64,000 nt of DNA from CAIWHR01 sp963726775 (lineage in GTDB: Bacteria > Pseudomonadota > Gammaproteobacteria > Burkholderiales > Casimicrobiaceae). Shown in pieces: positions 44,529-53,299 of the stretch (position 1 is the first letter of the stretch; each line of letters opens with the position of its first letter). The stretch is from contig CAVSDL010000012.1 in the NCBI GenBank assembly GCA_963726775.1, positions 149,040 to 213,039 of the forward strand, given 5' to 3'. The position numbers and the translations under genes are program-made. The notes under the pieces were generated by a model. It was not told the origin of the DNA and ran no database searches. It saw nothing but the letters and a program-made list of their open reading frames with translations.

Positions 44529-46100
44529 GTGTTACCTCCATCGTTCAGGGCCCGTACCCGCGATTTGCCGACAACCGTATCGTTGCCGGCGGTTGAGGAG
44601 CCACCGCCTCTTAACCAGTTCCTGGTGCTGTCGATATTGCTCCATTTTCTGATCGTCGTGGTGTTCGGCGATCCCGAAGGTGGCGGTGGCGGAGGGCGGG
44701 GCAGCGGGCGCGCGCTTCCGTTTGCGGTGACGCTGCAATCGCTGCCGCAGGAGCGCGGCACGCCATTCAAGGCGGCCACGGGCGCGAGCGAAGGCGTGAA
44801 AGGGTCTGCGCTCGCGCGCCGGGCGGGAGCCGCGAGGCGTTCGCCCAGTGCCGCGCCGCCGCAACGCGTTGCGCCGCCTGTACCGCAAACCTTGCCCCAG
44901 GGGACATCCGTTGCGCCCGCGCAATCATCGCCGCCACCACCGCCATCCGTTGTGAACGAGCCGGTGGCCGAACCCACGGCGCCGCGCGCAGCTCCGGTGG
45001 CCGAGACGTTGCCTCGCTTCGATCCGGGGGCGCCCAACGTGGTCGACAAGGCGATCGTTCCGCGTGCGGCGTCCCCATCTTCAGACGAGGTGCCGGCCGA
45101 CAGGGTGCCGCGCGCGGATCTCGAGGCCCCGCGCAAGGTGGAACCGGAGATCGCGCCCGCCGCGCAACCGGAGGTGTCGCGCGAAGTGGCCGTGCCGCAT
45201 GTCCCGCTTGCCGCTCCGGCCGCGCCGCCGAAGGTGGAGCCGGAGCCGGCCCCGCCGGTCGAAACGCCGCCATCGCCGGTCGTGCCCGCGGAGACGCTGC
45301 CTCGCTTCGAGCACGAAGCGCCGCCGAAGGTCGACCGCGCGGTTGCTCCGGCGGTGCAGCCGCCTGCGCCGCAAGACGTACCCCCCGAAACGGCGCCCCG
45401 CTTCGAACGGGAAACGCCGCAAAAAATCGACAGGGAGGAAAGGCCTCCTGCCGAACCACCGGCGTCGACCGCGCCCCGCATCGAACGCGAAGCGCCGCCG
45501 AAGACCGAGCCGCAGATCGCGGCGCCCGTTGCGCCTCCGGTGCCGCGCGAAGCGCCCGCCGCCATCGCGCCGCGCGTCGAGCCCGGGCGGACGCTCGAGC
45601 GCGCGATTGCGCCCCCCGTGCAATCGCCGGCACCGCGGGACGCCCCCGCCGCGGCCCTGCCACGCGTCGATCGCGTAACGCCGCGCGCGGCCGACGGCGA
45701 GTCCCCGCGTCCCGTGCAAACGGCGCCACCGCGCGATGCTCCCGGCATCGAGTCGCTGCCGCGTCTTCGCTTCGGGGCACCTGGCGACGTCGACGAGGCG
45801 TTCACTCCGCGCGCGCCGTCTCCGGCGCCGGGCGAACCGCCCGGGTTGGTCCTGCCGCCGCGCACCGACGTCGAAGCGGCGCGCAAGGCCGGCCGCGAAA
45901 GCGGAAGCTCCGATTCGCGGCGTACGAGCGTCGTGCCGCTCAATCTGGCCCCACCAAAACCCGACCCCGAATCGAAGCTGGGCCGTGCCATTCAGAAGGC
46001 CGCGCAACCCGATTGCCGCGATGCGTACGCCGGGTTGGGCTTGCTGGCCATTCCGTTGCTGCTCAAGGATACGATCACCGACGTCGGATGCCGGTGGTAG
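44529..46100 (+). CDS. Proline-rich repeat protein with TonB-like N-terminal anchor
   Basis: This 523-residue protein starts at GTG. A single hydrophobic helix (NQFLVLSILLHFLIVVVFG, about residues 29-47) lies near the N-terminus, as in TonB/TolA. A Gly-rich turn and then about 390 residues of imperfect repeats follow. The repeats combine Pro/Ala/Glu with an AETLPRF or APRFERE motif and KVE/KID segments, with a period of about 35-45 residues. The C-terminus PDCRDAYAGLGLLAIP-LLLKD ends in VGCRW, with two cysteines. I infer an inner-membrane anchored, periplasm-spanning protein. It has no TonB beta domain, so calling it TonB would go too far. There is no TonB-dependent receptor or ExbBD nearby. 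Confidence 0.7.
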   Translation: MLPPSFRARTRDLPTTVSLPAVEEPPPLNQFLVLSILLHFLIVVVFGDPEGGGGGGRGSGRALPFAVTLQSLPQERGTPFKAATGASEGVKGSALARRAGAARRSPSAAPPQRVAPPVPQTLPQGTSVAPAQSSPPPPPSVVNEPVAEPTAPRAAPVAETLPRFDPGAPNVVDKAIVPRAASPSSDEVPADRVPRADLEAPRKVEPEIAPAAQPEVSREVAVPHVPLAAPAAPPKVEPEPAPPVETPPSPVVPAETLPRFEHEAPPKVDRAVAPAVQPPAPQDVPPETAPRFERETPQKIDREERPPAEPPASTAPRIEREAPPKTEPQIAAPVAPPVPREAPAAIAPRVEPGRTLERAIAPPVQSPAPRDAPAAALPRVDRVTPRAADGESPRPVQTAPPRDAPGIESLPRLRFGAPGDVDEAFTPRAPSPAPGEPPGLVLPPRTDVEAARKAGRESGSSDSRRTSVVPLNLAPPKPDPESKLGRAIQKAAQPDCRDAYAGLGLLAIPLLLKDTITDVGCRW

Positions 46101-46251
46101 TCGACTGCGGTCGATGCGGCGCGACGACGGGCCGGCGTGCGCCTCTGCCCGGATGCTTTGCCACCGCGCGACGTGCGGTAGTATCGGGTTCCGCCGGCCC
46201 CGTTGCGGGCAGGCGTCCGGCCATTCTGCCAAGTTTGCGGAGGCATCCACC

Positions 46252-47136
46252 ATGACGTCGGAATCGGCCGTCTCGAACGACGAGTTCACTGCATTCTGGA
46301 ACAACGTCCTCGTTGCGAAATTCGAACGCTTTCGCAACATCATGATGGAGGGCCTCGGTTACCACAGCCAGGCGCCGCTGCGCAGTCTGCAACTGCCGCC
46401 GGGGGCCAGGGCGCTCGACGTCGGCTGCGGCTGGGGCGATACCGCGATCGAGCTGGCCAGGATCGTCGGCCCCGCGGGGTCGGTATTGGGACTCGACTGC
46501 TGCGATGCCTTCCTGGAAAAAGGACGCCGCGATGCGCGGGAGGCCGGGCTGACCAACGTCCGCTTCGTCGAGGCCGACGTTCAGAACCATCGCTTCGATC
46601 CTGAATTCGACCTGTGCTTTTCCCGGTTCGGCATGATGTTCTTCAGCAATCCGGTGGCGGCGATGCGCAATGTCAGGACGGCGCTCAAGCCCGGCGGAAA
46701 GCTTTTGTTCATCACGTGGAGGGCCATCGAGGACAATCCCTTTCTCGGCGTGCCCAAGCAAGTGGTGCTGAACTTCCTTCCGCCGCCCGGAGACAACGCG
46801 GCAACCTGCGGGCCGGGTCCGTTTTCGATGGCCAATCCGGAGGTGGTCACCGCGCAGCTCCGGGCTGCCGGATTCGTCGACATCGGCTTCACGCGCGTCG
46901 ACGGGCCGGTCATGGTGGGAAGCAATGTGGAGCAAGCGATGGAGTTCCAGTTGGCGCTGGGCCCCGCGGGCGAGATCTTCCGCGAAGGCGGGGCGGAGGC
47001 CGAGCGCCGAAAACAGGAAATCGAGGGCGCGCTGCGCGCCGAACTCGCGCGTTACGAGGACCGCGGCAGGATCATGATGCAGTCGAGCTCCTGGACGATC
47101 ACCGCGCGCAAGCCCGAAGCGGACCCCCCCCGATGA
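46252..47136 (+). CDS. Class I SAM-dependent methyltransferase
   Basis: This 294-residue protein has motif I ALDVGCGWGDTAIELA, acidic motif II VLGLDCC, and VRFVEADVQNHRFDPEFDL (motif III-like), followed by ALKPGGKLLFITWR. This is a standard Rossmann methyltransferase. FSRFGMMFFSNPVAAMRNV resembles UbiE-type small-molecule methyltransferases. The substrate is unknown. A strong Shine-Dalgarno sequence (GCGGAGG, 46237-46243) sets the ATG at 46252. It lies 151 bases after the proline-rich protein and 56 before a MaoC gene. Confidence 0.85.
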   Translation: MTSESAVSNDEFTAFWNNVLVAKFERFRNIMMEGLGYHSQAPLRSLQLPPGARALDVGCGWGDTAIELARIVGPAGSVLGLDCCDAFLEKGRRDAREAGLTNVRFVEADVQNHRFDPEFDLCFSRFGMMFFSNPVAAMRNVRTALKPGGKLLFITWRAIEDNPFLGVPKQVVLNFLPPPGDNAATCGPGPFSMANPEVVTAQLRAAGFVDIGFTRVDGPVMVGSNVEQAMEFQLALGPAGEIFREGGAEAERRKQEIEGALRAELARYEDRGRIMMQSSSWTITARKPEADPPR

Positions 47137-47192
47137 CCTGTCTGCAGTCGCCGTGCCGATGAACCTTCCAGTGCGCACTGTGAGGAGGGCGC

Positions 47193-47612
47193 ATGACCGT
47201 CCGGGCCGGTGAGCGATTTTCTTCGGAAGTCACGCTGACGCCCGCACTGGTAGCTGGTTTCGCGAGGCAAGTCGGCGACGACAATCCCGTGCATCACGAT
47301 GCCGCGTTCGCGGCGCGCACCCGGTACCGGCGGGTCATCGCCAGCGGTACGCACACGACCGCGCTGTTGCTCGCGCTGACGGCGGCGCATTTTTCGAAGC
47401 ACGGGGCGATGGTCGGGCTGGAGTTCTGGCAGCGCTTTCGCACTCCGGTTTTCGCCGACGAAACGATACGTCTGGAATGGCTGATCGTGCGCGTGACGCC
47501 GAATGCCAGACTCCGCGGCGATGTCGTCGAGCTGCGGGGCAGGATCAAGGGCGCGGACGGTCGGACCGCCGTCGGCGCCAGGGGCCGCGTGCTGGTCACC
47601 GATACGCTCTGA
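47193..47612 (+). CDS. MaoC-like dehydratase-domain protein (short form)
   Basis: This 139-residue hot-dog-fold protein has ARQVGDDNPVHHDAAFA (the D-x-N-P-x-H active-site motif) and RRVIASGTHTTALLLAL. It should bind an acyl-CoA or acyl-carrier thioester and hydrate or act as a thioesterase-like domain. It is shorter than the MaoC protein encoded at 21942 and not closely alike. GAGGAGG lies just before its ATG. It converges on the Mth938-type gene. Confidence 0.85.
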   Translation: MTVRAGERFSSEVTLTPALVAGFARQVGDDNPVHHDAAFAARTRYRRVIASGTHTTALLLALTAAHFSKHGAMVGLEFWQRFRTPVFADETIRLEWLIVRVTPNARLRGDVVELRGRIKGADGRTAVGARGRVLVTDTL

Positions 47613-47694
47613 GCGCGCGCCGGGGACAGGTGCAGGGCGTCGCCGCGCGGCGCATGCGGCGGCGATTCGGGATCGCGGCAGCCGAAGTGACAAA

Positions 47695-48063
47695 TCACGC
47701 GACAAGCAGCGCCGCCACGACCTTTCTGCCCTCGGCCGCGAGGATATTGAACGTCCGACATGCCGCGGCGGTGTCCATGACCTCGAATCCGACCCGCGCC
47801 TGGGCGAGCGCCCGCGAGAGCCGCGGATGCGGAAAGCGGATCGTCGCGCCCGTGCCCAGCAGCACGATGTCGGGAACGTGAACGAGCAGGCCGGCAAGAT
47901 CGGATTCGACCAGGCCGTCGAAACCCCCGACCGCCCAGCCCGTCGCCACCGTTTCGGACGTCAGCACGACGTTCGCACGATATTCCTGCGCGCCGATTCG
48001 CACCCAGCCGGGACCGAGTCCGGTGACGACGTTGCCGGCGGCGGTGGCCAGGTGGAATTTCAT
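47695..48063 (-). CDS. Mth938-like domain (DUF498/NDUFAF3-like) protein
   Basis: A 122-residue protein with the family pattern MKFHLATAAG-NVVTGLGPGWVRIG, LLVHVPDIVLLGTG and IRFPHPRLSRALAQA, ending FNILAAEGRKVVAALL. The fold is the one shared by Mth938 and the mitochondrial complex I assembly factor NDUFAF3. The bacterial role is not established. The frame reaches 48141 but the extra N-terminus is not conserved, so MKFHLA at 48063 is the likely start. It shares its strand with the exported protein gene upstream (88-base gap). Confidence 0.85.
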   Translation of the reverse strand: MKFHLATAAGNVVTGLGPGWVRIGAQEYRANVVLTSETVATGWAVGGFDGLVESDLAGLLVHVPDIVLLGTGATIRFPHPRLSRALAQARVGFEVMDTAAACRTFNILAAEGRKVVAALLVA

Positions 48064-48151
48064 GCGGCCGGCCCGGATCCCATGCGTGGATATTCGCAGA
48101 CGTTGGCCTTCGGCATCCGGACACCGCGCCCCGCGCCGCAATGCGCCAGGG

Positions 48152-49354
48152 TCAGAATTTCAGCAGGCCCTTCAGCTTGTTGATGGCGTCGCCGGCGTCG
48201 TCCAGGGGGGTTGCCGGTCGCGGCTCGCGGGGTTGCGCTCGTTCGCGACTGCGCCCCCCATCCCCTTCGCCGTCGCCGATGCCGAGCGGGACCATGCCGG
48301 TCGACTTGACCCGGACCTTGGCGAACCAGATCTGCTCCCACGCGACCTTGGGATCGGCCGGACGCGGCGGGTGCACGAGGTTGAGCTCCTCGCCGTACGC
48401 GATCGCCTGCAGCATCGCGCCCTGCACGCCTTCGAATATGCCCTTCGGGACCGCGCAGGTCGTCGCCTCGGGCGGGAGCACGACCTTGTCGGCAATCATC
48501 TTTCTCAGGAAATCGTTGGGCAGGTAGGTCATGAGGCCCCAGCCGGTGTCCTGCAATTCGCTCGACGACCAGATGATCATCTCACCCGTGCTCTCGCGAT
48601 GGCCGATCGCCTGGAGGAAGTAGCCCTGCGCATGGGGAATCGATTTCCAGTCGAGCGCGAACGGTCCGGGGAACGTCCCCTTGGCGGTCATTTCGAACGC
48701 CGCGAGGAAGTCCTGCCGGTCGCCGATCGCGAACTTGATGTCCGGCGTCGAGTTGCCGTGCACGAACTGCTCGCCCTTGATCGATGCGGTGGCCGGCACC
48801 TGCTTCGGTTCGCGCTCGTTCGGCCATCGCAGCTGCGCATTGCGGAGCGCGCCCGTCCGGTCCGGCGGCGAGCGGCCGCGCAGTGCCTCGCCGAATTGCA
48901 GCATCGACATCTTTTCGGTGTCGGCCACCTTCGGCTGGCCGCTGCGAATGGCCTCGCCGCAGCCCCAGTACACGAGCATCCGCGCCTTGGGTTTTTCCGG
49001 CGCGGGCTCCTCGTCCGGAATCTCCGTGCGCGCGGCAACCTGGGGCGGGGGCAGCAGGGGCAGCGCCTTGCCCGCGTTCATGCCGGGCGGGATGTCATGA
49101 TCGGCCTGCGGCGAAGCCGCCTTCTGGGTCGACCGCAGGCCGAGGAAAAGCTCCTTGGTGGGTCCGCCGCCCATGCCGCCCGGCATCATCATCGCCGCCA
49201 TGCCGCCCGTCGGCATGCCGGGGATCGACATCGTGCGTGTTCCTATGTCGACGCCGTATTGCGCGATCGGCGGCTTGACCACCTGTTGCGCGAATGCGGT
49301 GGCCGCGAACAGCGAGGCGACGGCGGCGAGAGCGGCGCGGTGGATGTGCTTCAT
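48152..49354 (-). CDS. Exported protein of unknown function, Gly/Met-rich segment
   Basis: A 400-residue precursor starting at ATG 49354 behind AAAGGAG. The signal peptide is MKHIHRAALAAVASLFAATAFAQQ. A Gly/Met/Pro-rich stretch (PTGGMAAMMMPGGMGGGP) follows within the first 70 residues. A body of about 300 residues follows, containing MLVYWGCGE, LDWKSIPHAQGYFLQAIG and IIWSSSELQDTGW, and the tail is acidic then charged. I do not recognise the family. The body has a beta-rich look suggesting a secreted or periplasmic binding role. The gene is divergent from the dienelactone hydrolase. Confidence 0.7.
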   Translation of the reverse strand: MKHIHRAALAAVASLFAATAFAQQVVKPPIAQYGVDIGTRTMSIPGMPTGGMAAMMMPGGMGGGPTKELFLGLRSTQKAASPQADHDIPPGMNAGKALPLLPPPQVAARTEIPDEEPAPEKPKARMLVYWGCGEAIRSGQPKVADTEKMSMLQFGEALRGRSPPDRTGALRNAQLRWPNEREPKQVPATASIKGEQFVHGNSTPDIKFAIGDRQDFLAAFEMTAKGTFPGPFALDWKSIPHAQGYFLQAIGHRESTGEMIIWSSSELQDTGWGLMTYLPNDFLRKMIADKVVLPPEATTCAVPKGIFEGVQGAMLQAIAYGEELNLVHPPRPADPKVAWEQIWFAKVRVKSTGMVPLGIGDGEGDGGRSRERAQPREPRPATPLDDAGDAINKLKGLLKF

Positions 49355-49603
49355 CAGGACTCCTTTGACGATCGATGCTCCGATTTTACTGTAGCCCGCA
49401 GCGGGTGCGCCGGCCCTGCCTGACCCCGATGCTCCAACGCGCCCGTATCGGGATCGAACCCGCCATCGGGAATCGTCCGGCCCCGTGTCCTGTTGACGTG
49501 TTTGTCGGGTGCGCGTCCGGCCGGCAATTGTGGGTCGATGGTAGTCTATGACGCGGCACGTGTCGTCCATGCGCCGTGGTGCGAACATACGGGAGGAGTT
49601 CAC

Positions 49604-50494
49604 ATGCAACGCAAGAAAGCCGCTGATTTCGATCCTGAAGTCCTGCGCTGGTTCGACAAGTACGTTCATGGACTCGTCGATCGCCGAGGCTTCCTCAATG
49701 GCGTTGCGAAGTATGCGTTGGGCGGGGTCACCGCCTCCATGCTGCTCGACGCGCTCAGCCCGCGCTTTGCCGAAGCGCAGCAGATCGCGAAGGACGACGC
49801 CCGGATCAGTGCCAGGTTTGTCGAATACGCGTCGCCTGAGGGCCACGGCAAGATGCGCGGGTATCTCGTGCGACCCGCCGCGGCGGCGGGGAAGCTTCCC
49901 GGCGTCCTCGTGATCCACGAAAACCGCGGGCTGAACCCGCACATCGAGGACATCGCCCGCCGGCTGGCGCTCGACAAATTTCTGGCATTTGCGCCAGACG
50001 GGTTATTCCCCCTGGGAGGCTATCCGGGCGACGAGGACAAGGCGCGCGAGCTGTTCGCGAAACTCGATCAGGCCAAATCGCGCGCGGATTTTGTCGCGGC
50101 GGCGAACTTTCTCAAGGGTCTTCCCGAATCCACCGGCAGGATCGGCGTCGTCGGATTCTGCTATGGCGGCGGAATCGTCAACATGCTGGCAACGCGCCTG
50201 CCGGACCTCGGCGCGGCAGTGCCGTTCTACGGAAGCCAGCCCGCAGCGGAAGACGCCGCAAACATCAAGGCCCCGCTGCTCGTTCATTACGCGGACAACG
50301 ACGAACGGATCAATGCGGGCTGGCCGGCGTACGAGGCGGCACTGAAGGCTGCCCGCGTAAGGTATGAGATGTACAAGTACCCGGGCACGCAGCACGGCTT
50401 CAACAACGATACGACGCCGCGCTACGACGAAGCCGCGGCCAAACTGGCCTGGCAGCGAACAGTCGCGTTCTTCAACAGGAACCTGGTCGGTTAG
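49604..50494 (+). CDS. Dienelactone hydrolase family protein, Tat-exported
   Basis: A 296-residue alpha/beta hydrolase. The triad C186 (VGFCYGGG), D231 (YADNDER) and H264 (TQHGFNND) matches dienelactone hydrolase, with Cys as nucleophile. An N-terminal twin-arginine type signal (DRRGFLNGVAKYALGG) precedes the domain, so it is probably exported folded to the periplasm, as in the dienelactone-hydrolase-like proteins with such signals. The natural substrate is unknown; no aromatic-degradation genes are nearby. GGGAGGAG sits before the ATG at 49604. Confidence 0.88.
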   Translation: MQRKKAADFDPEVLRWFDKYVHGLVDRRGFLNGVAKYALGGVTASMLLDALSPRFAEAQQIAKDDARISARFVEYASPEGHGKMRGYLVRPAAAAGKLPGVLVIHENRGLNPHIEDIARRLALDKFLAFAPDGLFPLGGYPGDEDKARELFAKLDQAKSRADFVAAANFLKGLPESTGRIGVVGFCYGGGIVNMLATRLPDLGAAVPFYGSQPAAEDAANIKAPLLVHYADNDERINAGWPAYEAALKAARVRYEMYKYPGTQHGFNNDTTPRYDEAAAKLAWQRTVAFFNRNLVG

Positions 50495-50673
50495 GGCCGG
50501 TTCGCCGGGGCGGACCGGAACGCTCGAACCGCGACCGCCCGCCCGGCGGGTGACTTCGACTCACACCGGTCGTCCGGCGCGCACAAGGCGGGACCGTGCG
50601 TCGGAAATCCCACACGGCACCGAAGAGAACCGGATCGGGGAAGAATCCCGCCCGCGTCAAATCGATGGTGCAT

Positions 50674-50702
50674 TGCGGTAAGATCCAGAATTAGCTAGGA
50701 TT
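50674..50702 (+). promoter_or_regulatory. Candidate promoter of alaC-hom-thrC
   Basis: TTGCGG (50674-50679), a 17-base spacer and TAGGAT (50697-50702) lie about 63 bases before the alaC ATG. The -10 box is a fair match and the region is more AT-rich than its surroundings. No leader peptide or attenuator hairpin was seen. Confidence 0.45.
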
Positions 50703-50764
50703 GTAGGCTCCATCCGCTTTCACGTCGCTCGGACGGTTCCGGGCGCTTACGCAGAAAGACACGC

Positions 50765-51964
50765 ATGTCCCCCGCTCCCGGCACCGATTTCCCGCGCGTC
50801 ACGCGTCTCCCCCCGTACGTCTTCAACATCACTGCCGAACTCAAGATGGCCGCGCGTCGCCGTGGCGAGGACATCATCGACTTCGGGATGGGCAATCCCG
50901 ATGGCCCGACGCCGCAGCATATCGTCGACAAACTCGTCGAAACGGTGCTGCGCCCGGATACGCACGGCTATTCGGTGTCGAAGGGCATTCCGCGGCTGCG
51001 CCGCGCGATCTGCCATTGGTACGAGCGGCGCTTCGGCGTCGAGTTCGACCCGGAGACCGAGGCGATCGTCACCATCGGCTCCAAGGAAGGCATCGCGCAT
51101 CTGGCCCTTGCAACACTCGGCCGTGGCGACACGGTGCTTGTGCCCAATCCCAGCTATCCGATTCACATCTACGGACCGGTGATCGCCGGCGGCGACATTC
51201 GCCATGTGCCGATCACGCCGGACGGCGATTTTTTCGCGGAGCTCGAGATTGCGATCCATACGAGCTTCCCGAAGCCGAAGATGCTGATCATCAACTTCCC
51301 GTCGAACCCGACGGCGCAGTGCGTCGAATTGCCGTTTTTCGAGAAGATCATCGCTCTGGCGAGGGAGCATGGCATCTGGGTCGTCCACGATCTCGCGTAC
51401 GCCGACATCACTTTCGACGGCTGGAAGGCGCCGTCGATCATGCAGGTGCCGGGCGCGCGCGAGGTCGCCGTCGAATTCTTCACGATGTCGAAGAGCTACA
51501 ACATGGCGGGCTGGCGCATCGGCTTCATGATCGGCAACAAGGACCTCGTCTACGCACTGTCGCGGATCAAGGGCTACCACGACTACGGGACGTTCACGCC
51601 GATCCAGGTCGCGGCGATCGCCGCGCTCGAAGGGCCGCAGGATTGCGTGGCCGACATCGCGATGAAGTACCAGAAGCGGCGCGACGTGCTGGTCAGGGGG
51701 CTCCACGAGGCAGGCTGGATGGTGGACAACCCGAAGGCGTCGATGTATGTCTGGGCGAAGATCCCCGAAGCCTACCGTGCCGCCGGCTCGCTCGAATTTA
51801 CGAAAAAGCTGCTGGCGCAGGCCAAGGTCTCCGTTTCCCCGGGGATCGGCTTTGGTGAATACGGTGACAACTACGTACGCTTCGCGATGATTGAAAATGA
51901 AGCCCGTACGCGACAGGCGGTCAGAGGCATCAAGGATATGTTCAGGAAGGATGGCCACCTATGA
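50765..51964 (+). CDS. alaC: Alanine-synthesising aminotransferase (AlaC-like, PLP)
   Basis: This 399-residue class I aminotransferase has MSKSYNMAGWRIGFMIGN with the PLP lysine K243, and NPSYPIHIYG and FPSNPTAQCVELPFF typical of the AlaC/AlaA group. AlaC makes alanine from pyruvate and glutamate. It begins the cluster with hom and thrC, and the ATGA overlap with hom (51961) shows coupling. The gene context is the usual one in betaproteobacteria. An aspartate aminotransferase role cannot be excluded. Confidence 0.9.
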   Translation: MSPAPGTDFPRVTRLPPYVFNITAELKMAARRRGEDIIDFGMGNPDGPTPQHIVDKLVETVLRPDTHGYSVSKGIPRLRRAICHWYERRFGVEFDPETEAIVTIGSKEGIAHLALATLGRGDTVLVPNPSYPIHIYGPVIAGGDIRHVPITPDGDFFAELEIAIHTSFPKPKMLIINFPSNPTAQCVELPFFEKIIALAREHGIWVVHDLAYADITFDGWKAPSIMQVPGAREVAVEFFTMSKSYNMAGWRIGFMIGNKDLVYALSRIKGYHDYGTFTPIQVAAIAALEGPQDCVADIAMKYQKRRDVLVRGLHEAGWMVDNPKASMYVWAKIPEAYRAAGSLEFTKKLLAQAKVSVSPGIGFGEYGDNYVRFAMIENEARTRQAVRGIKDMFRKDGHL

Positions 51965-53295
51965 CCGCGAGCCCGGCATTGAAGCCGCTGCAAGCGGGCC
52001 TGCTCGGCATCGGCACCGTCGGGCTTGGCACTTGGACGGTACTGCGGCGCAACGAGGAAGAGATCACGCGCCGCGCCGGCCGGCCGATCCGCATCACCTG
52101 GATCGCCGAGCGCGCGCTCGAGCGCGCGCGCGCGCTGGTCCAGGGTGCCGCAGGCGTCAACCTGACCGACGACGCCGGCGTCGTGCTCGCACATCCGGAC
52201 ATCGACATCGTGATCGAGCTGATCGGCGGCATCGAGCCGGCACGAACCTACATTCTGCAGGCGATCGCCAACGGCAAGCATGTGGTCACCGCGAACAAGG
52301 CGTTGCTTGCGCGCCATGGCAACGCTATTTTCGCCGCGGCGCACGCGAAGGGCGTGATGGTCGCGTTCGAGGGCGCGGTTGCCGGCGGCATACCGATCAT
52401 CAAGGCGCTGCGCGAAGGCCTCACCGCCAATCGCATCGAATGGATCGCCGGCATCATCAACGGCACGTCGAATTTCATCCTGTCCGAAATGCGCGCTCAG
52501 GGCGCTTCGTTCGCCGAGGCGCTGGCCGAGGCGCAGGCGCGCGGCTACGCCGAGGCCGACCCGACGTACGACATCGAGGGCATCGACGCCGCGCACAAGC
52601 TCGCCATCATGTCGGCGATTGCTTTTGGCGTGCCGATGCAGTTCGACAAGGTGTACACCGAGGGCATTTCGAAGCTGACGCGCGAGGATATCCGCTACGC
52701 CGAGGAGCTGGGCTACCGGATCAAGTTGCTCGCCATCACGCGGCGCACTCCGGCCGGGATCGAGCTGCGCGTTCACCCGACGTTGATCCCTTCGCGGCGG
52801 CTGATCGCCAACGTCGAAGGCGTGATGAACGCGGTGCTGGTAAAGGGTGATGCCGTCGGGCCGACGCTGTACTACGGCGCGGGCGCCGGCGCCGAGCCGA
52901 CGGCAAGCGCCGTGATTGCGGATCTCGTCGACGTCACGCGGATGCACACGGCGGACCCGGAGCACCGCGTGCCACACCTCGCCTTCCAGCCGGACCAGCT
53001 TTCCGACGTGCCGTTCCTGCCGATGGGCGAGGTCGAGACCAGCTATTACCTGCGGATGCGGGTGCACGACAAGCCGGGCGTACTGGCCGACATCACGCGC
53101 ATCCTCGCCGATCGCGACATTTCGATCGACGCGATGATCCAGAAGGAGCCGCCCGAGGGCGAGGAGCAGACCGACATCATCCTGCTGACGCACCTGTGCA
53201 TCGAGAAGCAGGTCGTGGCCGCCATCGCGCGGATCGTGGCCCTGCCGACGGTCAACGGCGATGTCGTGCGCGTGCGGCTCGAGTCGTTGAACTGA
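51961..53295 (+). CDS. hom: Homoserine dehydrogenase with C-terminal ACT domain
   Basis: This 444-residue enzyme has GIGTVGLGTW as the nucleotide-binding loop, VTANKALLARHG, then the catalytic/homoserine-binding region: FEGAVAGGIPIIKALREGL, INGTSNFILSEM and YAEADPTYDIEGIDAAHKL. The ACT domain at the C-terminus (MRVHDKPGVLADITRILAD) should sense threonine. It reduces aspartate semialdehyde to homoserine for threonine and methionine. The start overlaps the alaC stop, and thrC begins 4 bases after its stop. Confidence 0.95.
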   Translation: MTASPALKPLQAGLLGIGTVGLGTWTVLRRNEEEITRRAGRPIRITWIAERALERARALVQGAAGVNLTDDAGVVLAHPDIDIVIELIGGIEPARTYILQAIANGKHVVTANKALLARHGNAIFAAAHAKGVMVAFEGAVAGGIPIIKALREGLTANRIEWIAGIINGTSNFILSEMRAQGASFAEALAEAQARGYAEADPTYDIEGIDAAHKLAIMSAIAFGVPMQFDKVYTEGISKLTREDIRYAEELGYRIKLLAITRRTPAGIELRVHPTLIPSRRLIANVEGVMNAVLVKGDAVGPTLYYGAGAGAEPTASAVIADLVDVTRMHTADPEHRVPHLAFQPDQLSDVPFLPMGEVETSYYLRMRVHDKPGVLADITRILADRDISIDAMIQKEPPEGEEQTDIILLTHLCIEKQVVAAIARIVALPTVNGDVVRVRLESLN

Positions 53296-53299
53296 CGCG

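Noticed and set aside
44468..45991. Minus-strand Gly/Ser/Arg-rich open frame antisense to the proline-rich gene
   Set aside because: It is the complement of the Pro/Ala/Glu repeat codons, with no start context or hydrophobic anchor.
49440..49470. T-loop-like GGTTCGATCC sequence on the minus strand, possible tRNA
   Set aside because: No matching acceptor, D-arm or anticodon stem can be drawn around it.
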